A program made the translations under genes and the position numbers. Positions 57,059 to 64,000 of a stretch of DNA of 64,000 nucleotides are shown one piece after another. This stretch comes from RGIG2945 sp045540355 (GTDB lineage Bacteria; Bacillota; Clostridia; Oscillospirales; Acutalibacteraceae). The number at the start of each line of letters is the position of its first letter. Position 1 is the stretch's first letter. The notes below the pieces were generated by a model. It was not told the DNA's origin, ran no database searches, and worked only from the letters and a program-made list of their open reading frames with translations. The stretch covers positions 41,179-105,178 of the forward strand of contig JAZQHB010000008.1 in NCBI GenBank assembly GCA_045540355.1, in the 5' to 3' direction.

Positions 57059-57358
57059 ATGGATTATTTGTGCATTACCTGTTGTCAGATAAATAAACAT
57101 AATAAAAAATCGCTTCCGGTTCGATGCCCGAAGACAAACACGATTTGTTTTGCAATAAACCCTCGGTATGTAATCCCGGAGTTCGATGCAGAGTTGATAG
57201 AATATGTAATGACACATCTCGATCCGCAGGAACCTATCCCACGGATTGAAATGGATAGTAAATTTATGGACGCAGAATTTATTGCGATGAACTGCAAATG
57301 CTTTGAAAAAATGGCAGAAAAAGGCGATAAAGGAGTATATTGTGCAGAAGCATATTAA
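57059..57358 (+). CDS. Cys-rich hypothetical protein, 99 aa
   Basis: CITCCQINKH at the start and NCKCFEKMAEKGDKGVYCAE at the end suggest metal binding. AGAAGGAG precedes ATG, and a TATAAT box lies at about 57030. It heads a module of many small genes. Confidence 0.66.
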   Translation: MDYLCITCCQINKHNKKSLPVRCPKTNTICFAINPRYVIPEFDAELIEYVMTHLDPQEPIPRIEMDSKFMDAEFIAMNCKCFEKMAEKGDKGVYCAEAY

Positions 57359-57372
57359 GTGGAGGGAGTTAT

Positions 57373-57570
57373 ATGAAGGTAATAACAGCAGTAAATAAAT
57401 ATAAGAAAACGGATAAGGAAATTTTCTTACAGTGTGTCAAGGACGGCACTTTTGTTGTAGTTCATAAAGATAAAGATTTTCATTTGGAGTTTGGAAGCAG
57501 AATAGCAGACAGCAGGGTGCATCATATTGACGAAAAGGAAAGCCCGGACGCTGTAACAATATACATATAG
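57373..57570 (+). CDS. Hypothetical protein, 65 aa
   Basis: Start at ATG 57373 after GTGGAGGGAG. MKVITAVNKYKKTDKEIFLQ..., beta-rich, ending ESPDAVTIYI. Small soluble cargo protein. Confidence 0.63.
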   Translation: MKVITAVNKYKKTDKEIFLQCVKDGTFVVVHKDKDFHLEFGSRIADSRVHHIDEKESPDAVTIYI

Positions 57571-57583
57571 GAAGGAATATAAA

Positions 57584-58243
57584 ATGGTAAGTTTAAAAGA
57601 TTTCAAGGTAGGAAATACCGTATATAGAGTAAAAGAATATAAGGGAGTTGTTCGGGAGGGGAAACCCATAGAGCCGGAAATCAAGAATTTTATGGTTGTT
57701 TTTGTAGGCAAAAAGTATGTCACAATAAAAGCAGGTGCTTGTGAATGTAAATATATGGAAACCGGACAAAAATATTTAAGAGAAAGCAGAATGACGGGTG
57801 ATGCAACCTTGCTTTTTAAAACGAAGGAAGATGCAGAAGCGTATTTACAGAAGCAGGAATTGGTAAAGTGGTTGAGCAATTTATCTTTCTACAATGCAAA
57901 CCAGTTATCCGTAGAACAGTTACGAATGATAAAGGATATTGTAGACGGAAAAATTGATTGTTCGCCGTGTAAACCCGAAAGAGTTGGGTTGAATAGTGTG
58001 GCAGGGAAAGAAATTGACCGTCAGAGCGACAAATTGTATAATTGTATTGATAAATATACTAACAACGAAAGTTTGGCGGTAAAAATTTATAATATCTTAC
58101 ACCGAAACGGTTATTGCACCGTAGAAGACCTTTTGGAACTGGACGGAGATGCAGAACGCATAAGACTTATGAGGAATTGTGGAGAAGCATCTGCAAGGAT
58201 TATTGAAGAGGCTATCAAAGACCTCAAAAATGAACGAGGATAG
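57584..58243 (+). CDS. Protein with C-terminal RNA polymerase alpha-CTD-like domain
   Basis: 219 residues. The last 60 residues (LAVKIYNILHRNGYCTVEDL, then RNCGEASARIIEEAIKDL) match the helix-hairpin-helix layout of the alpha subunit C-terminal domain, which binds DNA. The N-terminal half is beta-rich with CECKYMETGQKYL. It could influence transcription by DNA or polymerase contact. The function is inference. Confidence 0.68.
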   Translation: MVSLKDFKVGNTVYRVKEYKGVVREGKPIEPEIKNFMVVFVGKKYVTIKAGACECKYMETGQKYLRESRMTGDATLLFKTKEDAEAYLQKQELVKWLSNLSFYNANQLSVEQLRMIKDIVDGKIDCSPCKPERVGLNSVAGKEIDRQSDKLYNCIDKYTNNESLAVKIYNILHRNGYCTVEDLLELDGDAERIRLMRNCGEASARIIEEAIKDLKNERG

Positions 58244-58246
58244 TTT

Positions 58247-58405
58247 ATGAAAAGAATTTGTGAAAAATGCGAATATATGCACAAAAGCACTGTTTCGGGA
58301 AGAATGGACGGGAAACGGTATAAATATTGCGGAAAATACAATAATTGGTGTCAGTCAGTGGCTAGAAATTGTATTTTTAACCCGGACAGACCAAATAAAA
58401 AATAA
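58247..58405 (+). CDS. Zinc-knuckle miniprotein, 52 aa
   Basis: MKRICEKCEYMHKSTVSGRM, then KYCGKYNNWCQSVARNC. Five to six Cys fit one zinc site. It starts three bases after the previous stop and is coupled to it. Confidence 0.65.
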   Translation: MKRICEKCEYMHKSTVSGRMDGKRYKYCGKYNNWCQSVARNCIFNPDRPNKK

Positions 58406-58420
58406 AAAGAAGGAGTAGAT

Positions 58421-58600
58421 ATGGCACGATTAAAGGAAGACCTGCGGAACTGTAAATATTGCAGTCATAAAAAACCGGACTTACCTAATTTGGGCTACTA
58501 TTGTTCAAACCGACAGAGTGAACATTACCTTGAAAAGTTTAAGGACGATACTGTAATGCACTTTTGTACGGGCGGTAATATTAGAAATAGGAAGAATTAA
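58421..58600 (+). CDS. Zinc-knuckle miniprotein, 59 aa
   Basis: MARLKEDLRNCKYCSHKKPD, YYCSNRQSEHY, MHFCTGG. Cys and His pattern similar to the previous gene (RNCKYC and CTGG). GAAGGAGTAGAT precedes ATG. Confidence 0.66.
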   Translation: MARLKEDLRNCKYCSHKKPDLPNLGYYCSNRQSEHYLEKFKDDTVMHFCTGGNIRNRKN

Positions 58601-58612
58601 GGAGATAAACCT

Positions 58613-58996
58613 ATGTATATTATAAAAAAATTATGTGACGGCGAAGAGTACGAATACTTACCCGAAGAATACGATACTAAAATATGGGAAGATTTGGAAG
58701 AAAAAGAAACAAAAAACCGAAGATACCTATTTAATCTTTATGTTGCGGTAAAAGAAAGGGAAAACTATTATGCGAACCATACGGCTACGGCTTTTGGAAA
58801 TCCGGAATTATCTTTCTTAAAGGGTAAGGTATTTGGGTTATTGGTTGCAGAGGATATTGTAGAAGAGGAAACTGATGATTACATTATATTCTTAAAAAAT
58901 AATAGAAGAATTTTGGTGATCGAGAAAATAAGTAAAGAGTATTTTAGACAAAGCCAAAGAGATGTGAATAAAACTTTGGCAGAGTTAGGATTTTGA
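58613..58996 (+). CDS. Hypothetical protein, 127 aa
   Basis: MYIIKKLCDGEEYEYLPEEY..., charged, with FLKGKVFGLLVAEDIVEEET. AAGGAG precedes ATG. Helical C-terminus. Not recognised. Confidence 0.68.
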   Translation: MYIIKKLCDGEEYEYLPEEYDTKIWEDLEEKETKNRRYLFNLYVAVKERENYYANHTATAFGNPELSFLKGKVFGLLVAEDIVEEETDDYIIFLKNNRRILVIEKISKEYFRQSQRDVNKTLAELGF

Positions 58997-59040
58997 AATA
59001 TGCGTGGTAGTATTAGAAGCAGATAGAAGGAGAGAAAAGA

Positions 59041-59364
59041 GTGGAAGAAAATAAATATAATTGCGGTGCTTATGATAGTGGTTATTGCTATTCATTGGGT
59101 AGATGTCTTACTGATACAGAAGACGGAATATGCGATGATTACTGTTGTTGCTACATAGAAAATAATAAAAGTAAATATGAAAATATGTACTTTATGGAAA
59201 CGGGTATATGGTCCGGCAATAAAGAACAGCCTCCGAGAAAGACCAAAATCATTTCGATTGCAGAGGATTTGGAAGAACTCAATGATAACGATGATGTGGC
59301 GGTATTAAGCGAGGAAGGCAACTGGTACACCATTAAGAAGAAAGAAGTATTGTATGAGGAGTAA
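59041..59364 (+). CDS. Cys-rich hypothetical protein, 107 aa
   Basis: GTG start at 59041 after GAAGGAGAGAAAAGA. NCGAYDSGYCYSLGRCLTDT and CDDYCCCYIE hold eight Cys. C-terminal acidic region with DVAVLSEEGNWYTIKKKEVL. Probably binds metal or folds through disulphides if exported, but no signal is seen. Confidence 0.65.
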   Translation: MEENKYNCGAYDSGYCYSLGRCLTDTEDGICDDYCCCYIENNKSKYENMYFMETGIWSGNKEQPPRKTKIISIAEDLEELNDNDDVAVLSEEGNWYTIKKKEVLYEE

Positions 59365-59369
59365 ACAAT

Positions 59370-59693
59370 ATGGAATTTTATATTACAGACATTGATGATA
59401 ATGAATGGCAGGCATTGGATTTTCTTCTTGAACAAGTAGAAAGAGGAAACCGTAAGGAAAAGGAATTACTTGATGATGAAATCTTTTTACATATGTTATC
59501 CGCAGTAAAATGCAATGCAGATAACTATAAAAAAATTCCACATTTCATTAGGCAGTCTAAAATCACGATGAAATACTGTGAGCAGGTAAATCCGCAGGTT
59601 ATTGAAATAAACACAAGATTTACTAATTCCCATAGCAAAGAGTTGCCGATCACGGAAGTATATAAAAGATACTTGGGCTTTCATAAGGAGTAA
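59370..59693 (+). CDS. Hypothetical protein, 107 aa
   Basis: MEFYITDIDDNEWQALDFLL..., helical. Five bases after the previous stop, whose GAGGAG forms the ribosome site. Unrecognised. Confidence 0.66.
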   Translation: MEFYITDIDDNEWQALDFLLEQVERGNRKEKELLDDEIFLHMLSAVKCNADNYKKIPHFIRQSKITMKYCEQVNPQVIEINTRFTNSHSKELPITEVYKRYLGFHKE

Positions 59694-59700
59694 AATATTT

Positions 59701-59909
59701 ATGTTCTTAAAGAGGGGGAAGAGTTAGACATCAGACCGATTTATTTTGCGTTTTTAAAAAGCAGAAAAAACGACGAACCAGTATTGCAAATTCGTTATTT
59801 TATCAAAATTCAACCAGTAATGGATTTAATGGACGAAGACGACGATTTTGGAGATAGATTTATTGAAATACCATTATTAGAATTTGAACGGATTATGGGG
59901 TGGGAGTAG
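59701..59909 (+). pseudogene. Frameshifted small gene
   Basis: A ribosome site AAGGAG and ATG at 59701 open a frame that stops after 8 codons (MFLKRGKS). The shifted frame reads VLKEGEELDIRPIYFAFLKS and continues to FERIMGWE with good coding character to TAG at 59907, but has no ATG, GTG or TTG at its start. A one-base indel near the GGGGG run, or an ATT start, would explain it. Confidence 0.5.
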
Positions 59910-59987
59910 GTAATATGGAAAAAGCAAAATAAGTGTGATTGGCAAGGAACGGATAAGGAACTTATTTATTAAAGGAGTAAAAAGCCA

Positions 59988-60197
59988 ATGGCTAAATATT
60001 ATGGAGATATACCTTGTACAAAATTGGACGGAATTATACATATAACTACAAGTGCCACGGAATGTATGTGTGGGAAAAAGTGGAGATATGCTCATAATAA
60101 TAAAGATAGGTATGAAGAAAAACATAACATAATATGGCGTGTGTTAGATGCCGTGACCTGTGATAGATGCAAAAAGATATACACAGAGGGAGAGTAA
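59988..60197 (+). CDS. Zinc-binding hypothetical protein, 69 aa
   Basis: SATECMCGKKWRY and AVTCDRCKKIY give two CxC/CxxC pairs. AAAGGAGTAAAAAGCC precedes ATG. Typical of small cargo proteins in this part of the element. Confidence 0.66.
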   Translation: MAKYYGDIPCTKLDGIIHITTSATECMCGKKWRYAHNNKDRYEEKHNIIWRVLDAVTCDRCKKIYTEGE

Positions 60198-60201
60198 AGG
60201 T

Positions 60202-60459
60202 ATGGGGCGAACACGAAAAGCGATTTTGAAGCGTAAAAAAGAATGTAATGATTGTATGAATTTTATAGGTACGCCCTGCATCGGTATTATTGGGGAGTGT
60301 AAAAAAGGATTGCAAGTCACTTGTTATAGACAACATAGTTATCGCAACAAATGTAAATGTTATGAAGTAAATAAAGATGCTTTGGAAATAACTGCAAAGG
60401 AGGAGTTGTTTGCGGAACTGGCAGAGCAAATGAGGAGAGAAAGAAGAGGAGTGAAGTAA
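60202..60459 (+). CDS. Basic Cys-containing protein, 85 aa
   Basis: Start at ATG 60202, after GAGGGAGAGTAAAGG. MGRTRKAILKRKKECNDCMN, GECKKGLQVTC, KCKCYEVN, then a helix. Basic with several Cys, possibly nucleic-acid binding. Confidence 0.63.
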   Translation: MGRTRKAILKRKKECNDCMNFIGTPCIGIIGECKKGLQVTCYRQHSYRNKCKCYEVNKDALEITAKEELFAELAEQMRRERRGVK

Positions 60460-60460
60460 A

Positions 60461-60745
60461 ATGGCAAAATACACCGAGGCTGAAATCAAAAAGTTTGCAA
60501 CGGAATGTGCAAGAATAAATACGGAAATGTGGAACCTTATTGGCAGTTGCGAGGAACTTCTTAATATGCCGATTACGAAGGAATTTAGAAACGGATCAGT
60601 AGATGCCGGGCTGATGAAAGAAATTTATAAGCATTTCAGCAAAGTTGCCGAGGACGAGCAGGCTATCAGTTGTGATTTGCACTCTGCTACATTGGCTGAT
60701 GCAAGTTTTTTGATAGAAACGATTGTAGAAAGTGCTGGGGAATAG
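60461..60745 (+). CDS. Hypothetical helical protein, 94 aa
   Basis: MAKYTEAEIKKFATECARIN..., helices throughout, ending LADASFLIETIVESAGE. AGAGGAGTGAAG precedes ATG. Not recognised. Confidence 0.66.
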   Translation: MAKYTEAEIKKFATECARINTEMWNLIGSCEELLNMPITKEFRNGSVDAGLMKEIYKHFSKVAEDEQAISCDLHSATLADASFLIETIVESAGE

Positions 60746-60758
60746 GAGAGAAAAAACA

Positions 60759-61055
60759 GTGGAGAAAGAGATAATAATTACAACAATAATCCTTATGGTT
60801 ATTACTGCATCGCATTATTTAATTTGTGAACTTCTAATTTTTAAGAATACAAAAGAAGACTGGTGGACGGTAAAAGATTTGGTAAAAATGTTTTCTGTTG
60901 CCCCGTTATTTTTGTTTTTACTTTTATGGTCGATGTATTTTGTTGAGCAAGGAAACTATATTATTGCGTATTTACCTGCCGGATTTATAGGGGCAATAGA
61001 AAATCATAGACTTATAAAGTTTTCCCCCTATATGCCGGAAGAAAAGGAAACATAA
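60759..61055 (+). CDS. Membrane protein, 98 aa
   Basis: GTG start at 60759 after AATAGGAGAG. Three membrane helices: IITTIILMVITASHYLICEL, VAPLFLFLLLWSMYFV and YIIAYLPAGFIGAI. Short charged ends. Function unknown. Confidence 0.65.
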   Translation: MEKEIIITTIILMVITASHYLICELLIFKNTKEDWWTVKDLVKMFSVAPLFLFLLLWSMYFVEQGNYIIAYLPAGFIGAIENHRLIKFSPYMPEEKET

Positions 61056-61078
61056 ATTCGGACAGACAACGAATATAA

Positions 61079-61118
61079 GAAAGAGAAGAAATATAATAAA
61101 AATTTCTTCTCTTTTTTA
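61079..61118 (+). terminator. Terminator of the 57059-61055 module
   Basis: AAAGAGAAGAAAT/ATTTCTTCTCTTT with an AT loop and T run. Confidence 0.85.
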
Positions 61119-61211
61119 CTTTACAAGCCACTAAAATAGTAGTAAAATTATTTCGATAAACAATAGTTTAGCGAAAAAGTATGCAAATTATGGGGTTTTA
61201 GGAGGGTAAAA

Positions 61212-61556
61212 ATGGAAAAAGAAAAGATTGAAAAATTGTATGGATTGATGTATGAATTATTGGAAGTTGCAGAAAAGAATGAAGATACTGAAAGTGTAGG
61301 TGCATTAAGATATGCAATATTTGCACTGGGAAATAAGCAGGACAAATCTTATAATTTAGAATTTGAAGCCTATAAATTATTATTATTTGAAGTCGATGCT
61401 ATGGACTACAAGAGCCAAGAAGAAAAGCTAACAATTTCGGAATGGAAAAAAATGAACGAAAGGCTCCAAAAGGCTTATGATGATAAGTTGATTACAAAAC
61501 AGCAATTACTTCATTTAATTGCACTTATGACAAATTATCATTGCATAGAGGGCTGA
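61212..61556 (+). CDS. Hypothetical protein upstream of integrase, 114 aa
   Basis: MEKEKIEKLYGLMYELLEVA..., all-helical and charged. AGGAGGGTAAA precedes ATG. Only four bases separate it from the recombinase gene, so it may be a cofactor. Not recognised. Confidence 0.68.
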   Translation: MEKEKIEKLYGLMYELLEVAEKNEDTESVGALRYAIFALGNKQDKSYNLEFEAYKLLLFEVDAMDYKSQEEKLTISEWKKMNERLQKAYDDKLITKQQLLHLIALMTNYHCIEG

Positions 61557-61560
61557 TACT

Positions 61561-62604
61561 ATGGCAGAAGAAAAGAGAAAAAAAGATAAATTTGATGAAT
61601 TTATAGAGATTAAGCGTACTCTTCCATTATTTTGCAATGAATTTTTCAATGCTCACGATGCAAGGTATCAGATAGGAACGAAATTGGCGTATGCAGGGGA
61701 TTTAAGAGTGTTCTTCTGCTATTTACTTAATGCTTTTCCCGATAAATTCCCTTATGAGAAAATTGAAGATATTACATTGCAGGATATAGCATCACTGCAA
61801 TCTACGGATATAGACGATTATCTGCTCTATCTGACCGAGTATGAAATGGACGGCAAAATATATAAAAACAGCGAACAAGGAAAAAAACGGAAATTGATGT
61901 GTTTAAAGGCACTGTATAAGCACTTCGGACATATTGGAAAAATAGACCGTTCTCCTGCGGAATTTGTTTACATTCCAAAAATTAAGGAAAAAGACATTGT
62001 TGTAATTTCGCAGAAGGAAAAAGACCGCATCGAAGACGATATTGAAACCGGACGCAGAAAAACCGAACAGGCACAGAAATTCCACGAAAAAACGAAGTAT
62101 CGGGATATGGCTATATATAAATTGTTTTTATCAACGGGTATTCGTGTGTCAGAATTAGTTAATCTTGATGATGCAGATGTAGATTTCGCAGAACAAAGAG
62201 TATTTGTTATCCGCAAAGGTGGTAAATACGAAGCGGTATACTTCAATAAAGAAGCACTCTTCGCTTTGCTGGATTATATGGATATAGAAAGAAATCAGCT
62301 ATTAGGACGCAGTGCGGATCAGCAGGAAATAAGAAACGAACCACTCTTCGTTTCTCGTCAAAAAAAGCGTATATCCGTAAGAATGGTTGAAATCATTATA
62401 AAGAATTATACAAGTGGTGTAATGGTTGGTACGAAAGCTACTCCACACACCCTGCGTAAAACCTTCGGTACTGAATTATACGGCGAAACTGGGGACTTAT
62501 ATTTGGTCCAAAAGGCTCTCGGACACGCATCGGTAAGCACTACGCAACGCCACTACGCAAAATTTCCGGAGGAAAAATTAAAGCAAATAAGAGAGAGAAA
62601 ATAA
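61561..62604 (+). CDS. Tyrosine recombinase (XerC/D-like integrase)
   Basis: 347 residues. SAM-like N-terminal domain (to about 140), then catalytic domain with Arg in LSTGIRVSEL, HTLRKTFG (His-x-x-Arg) and GHASVSTTQRHY with nucleophile Tyr about 330. All main catalytic residues are present. It may resolve plasmid multimers or integrate the element. No attachment site core could be defined. It is close to XerD in layout rather than to phage Tn916 Int, since no Arm-binding domain is seen. Confidence 0.93.
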   Translation: MAEEKRKKDKFDEFIEIKRTLPLFCNEFFNAHDARYQIGTKLAYAGDLRVFFCYLLNAFPDKFPYEKIEDITLQDIASLQSTDIDDYLLYLTEYEMDGKIYKNSEQGKKRKLMCLKALYKHFGHIGKIDRSPAEFVYIPKIKEKDIVVISQKEKDRIEDDIETGRRKTEQAQKFHEKTKYRDMAIYKLFLSTGIRVSELVNLDDADVDFAEQRVFVIRKGGKYEAVYFNKEALFALLDYMDIERNQLLGRSADQQEIRNEPLFVSRQKKRISVRMVEIIIKNYTSGVMVGTKATPHTLRKTFGTELYGETGDLYLVQKALGHASVSTTQRHYAKFPEEKLKQIRERK

Positions 62605-62605
62605 A

Positions 62606-62640
62606 AAAAACCGTTTGCCGAGAATGGCAAGCGGTTTTTC
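62606..62640. terminator. Terminator between convergent integrase and membrane-protein genes
   Basis: AAACCGTTTGCC/GGCAAGCGGTTT with loop GAGAAT and A/T runs on both sides. Confidence 0.87.
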
Positions 62641-62645
62641 TTTAT

Positions 62646-63224
62646 TTATCTCATATAATGTGTAAATCCACCATTTTCAAATCTTATTCGAGATAATGCT
62701 AAATCAAGACTTAATAAAAGTATACAAGGTATGCCGGAAATGAAAGAAGTAAAAACATAAATTCTGTCGATGTCTATTGCTAATACTGTGGCAAGCATCA
62801 AAACTAATAAAATTATAAAAAACACCTTGAACATTTGCACTTTTTTAAACTTTTTCTCTGCTTGGGAATATTTAACAGCAAATTCTTCTCGCCGTTCTCT
62901 CACTTCTTTTAAACTATCTGTCTTTCCGGCAAAGTACCAAATGTTTCTTACTGTATCGTAATAATATTGGCTTCCGTTATTTTCAGAAATGACTTCGATT
63001 TGTAATATACTAATCTCATTTTGTTCTTTTTTATATTCTTCTTGAATAAATTTATTTTCCCATATATCTTTAAGAATTGGGATTTTTTTCGTGCTATATC
63101 CGACACTTAAATTAGGGAACTTTACCCTAATATCAACCGTAGTTCCTTCATTCTCTTTTACAGCAAGTGTAGTTTCGTTTACAACTGCAAAAGTATCAAT
63201 TTTAACCAAATTCATATTTTCCAT
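62646..63224 (-). CDS. Membrane protein, 192 aa
   Basis: N-terminal alpha/beta cytoplasmic part (to about 130, VRFPNL-type motifs), then two C-terminal membrane helices (FKVFFIILLVLMLATVLAI and FTSFISGIPCILLLSLDL). It follows the topoisomerase gene by 18 bases in the same direction. Not recognised. Confidence 0.72.
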   Translation of the reverse strand: MENMNLVKIDTFAVVNETTLAVKENEGTTVDIRVKFPNLSVGYSTKKIPILKDIWENKFIQEEYKKEQNEISILQIEVISENNGSQYYYDTVRNIWYFAGKTDSLKEVRERREEFAVKYSQAEKKFKKVQMFKVFFIILLVLMLATVLAIDIDRIYVFTSFISGIPCILLLSLDLALSRIRFENGGFTHYMR

Positions 63225-63242
63225 AAGCTAATCTCTCTTTCT

Positions 63243-64000
63243 TTATGATTTTTTCCGAGGAAAAACGAAAGCTACTTTTCCATTCTGCAACTCCAAAGAT
63301 GCACTAAACTCTTTTCCTTCCTTATTCTTAAAACCTTTCAGCACACCAGTACGCTCTCCTGCGACTAATTTGGCAACTTGATTTACCGTTATCTTCTTCC
63401 CTGCAATCTCCTTTTGAATGAAGAATTTACAGCCGTTGCGGTAATCAGAACAGCCAAAGCCTTTTGAGTTCTCTCTTACTTCTCCCTTTCCGCAGATAGG
63501 ACACATAAGTTTCTGAATTTCCACGCCTTCGGGCAGTTCAAAAGAACTTTGCGACTGTTTGATTTTATTGACTTCATCAGTCACATATTTTTCCAACTTT
63601 CTGCGGTATTCTTCCGCAGTTACTTTACCGTCTTCGATTTCAGTCAAGCCCTTTTCCCAAGATGCAGTCATTTCCGGGGATAATAAAGCAGGCATATTGG
63701 AAAGAAGAATATCGTAAACACTCTCTCCTATCACGGTAGGGGTAAGTATCTGTGTCTTTTTATTCAGCTGTATATAGGAAATATCAACCAGCTTTTTAAT
63801 AATGGAAGCCCTTGTCGCAGAGGTACCGATACCGGAACCGATAATATTAGCACGCAATTCTTCATCTTCTATCATTTTTCCTGCATTTTCCATTGCAATC
63901 ACCATACTACCCGAAGTATATCGTTTCGGAGGTGTTGTGGTTCCTTCCTTTATAGAAAAAGGAACATTATTGAAATTATCGCCTTCTTTTAAGAGGCTCA
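63243..64000 (-). CDS. topB: DNA topoisomerase III (type IA), C-terminal part
   Basis: The frame enters from the right window edge and ends at 63243 (about 252 residues). Recognisable type IA features: TTPPKRYTSGSMVIAMENAG, IGTSATRASIIKKL, LTPTVIGESVYDIL, a zinc ribbon-like MCPICGKGEV...GFGCSDYRNGCKFFI and a C-terminal basic end. Topoisomerase III separates replicated or recombined DNA and is common on conjugative elements of Firmicutes. The catalytic Tyr lies outside the window. Confidence 0.9.
   Translation of the reverse strand, partial: SLLKEGDNFNNVPFSIKEGTTTPPKRYTSGSMVIAMENAGKMIEDEELRANIIGSGIGTSATRASIIKKLVDISYIQLNKKTQILTPTVIGESVYDILLSNMPALLSPEMTASWEKGLTEIEDGKVTAEEYRRKLEKYVTDEVNKIKQSQSSFELPEGVEIQKLMCPICGKGEVRENSKGFGCSDYRNGCKFFIQKEIAGKKITVNQVAKLVAGERTGVLKGFKNKEGKEFSASLELQNGKVAFVFPRKKS

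Noticed and set aside
1..64000. tRNA or rRNA genes
   Set aside because: No cloverleaf with conserved TTCGANNC-type arm or rRNA-like block was noticed; the CCTCCTTTCT at 19334 is only a short 16S-like motif.

Overview
The window reads as part of a large conjugative plasmid, or a plasmid-like integrative element, of a low-GC Gram-positive gut Clostridium, most likely a Lachnospiraceae member. The reasons are the AT-rich sequence, AGGAGG-type ribosome sites, strong TTGCAA/TTGACA-N17-TATAAT promoters, a class B sortase with an SpaA-type surface adhesin, lipoproteins with lipoboxes, and a PrgI-VirB4-TraG conjugation set. It also has an iteron origin with a RepB/Rep_3-type initiator, and no rRNA, tRNA or core metabolic gene. 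The species is inference.

Layout. 1-2361 (minus): small unknown genes and a sortase. 2623-3873 (plus): a phosphoribosyltransferase plus DprA-like pair resembling the ShosTA defence module. 3984-9038 (minus): a lipoprotein, a 908-residue adhesin and an SH3-CAP lipoprotein. 9327-16739 (plus): PrgI-like protein, VirB4 ATPase, two unknown proteins and the TraG/VirD4 coupling protein, with a hidden 21-bp periodic array between VirB4 and the next gene. 16740-19667: RNase HI, an S1-domain protein and four predicted small RNAs. 19668-23788: a membrane-anchored metallo-beta-lactamase-fold protein, two unknown genes and RecG. 23789-26036: iteron origin and repB. 26303-35253: promoter-attenuator modules each driving small unknown proteins, including an ADP-ribosyltransferase-like protein, a DNA methyltransferase and a YopX protein. 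35327-36817 (minus): four small genes. 37016-39220: RecD2. 39251-52443: small membrane proteins, surface lipoproteins, an HNH endonuclease, a DUF3592-like pair and an XRE repressor. 52473-61055: more small proteins behind long structured leaders. 61212-62604: a tyrosine recombinase. 62646-64000 (minus): a membrane protein and the 3' end of DNA topoisomerase III.

How it fits together. Replication and repair proteins (RepB, RecG, RecD2, RNase HI, topoisomerase III) maintain the element. The T4SS proteins and surface adhesin serve transfer and cell contact. ShosTA-like, methyltransferase, HNH and ADP-ribosyltransferase genes are candidate defence or host-takeover functions. The most unusual feature is the RNA layer. 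Seven cassettes share promoter, conserved TTGTAACA start, RCTAACAA motif and terminator hairpin ahead of cargo operons. Four candidate sRNAs carry the anti-Shine-Dalgarno motif CCTTTCT, and two of these show a covarying loop-loop pairing. A two-copy structured leader precedes unrelated genes. A palindrome of the form AAAGTAACAA-A/T-TTGTTACTTT occurs six times. Together these suggest element-wide RNA and operator control that I do not recognise from known families.
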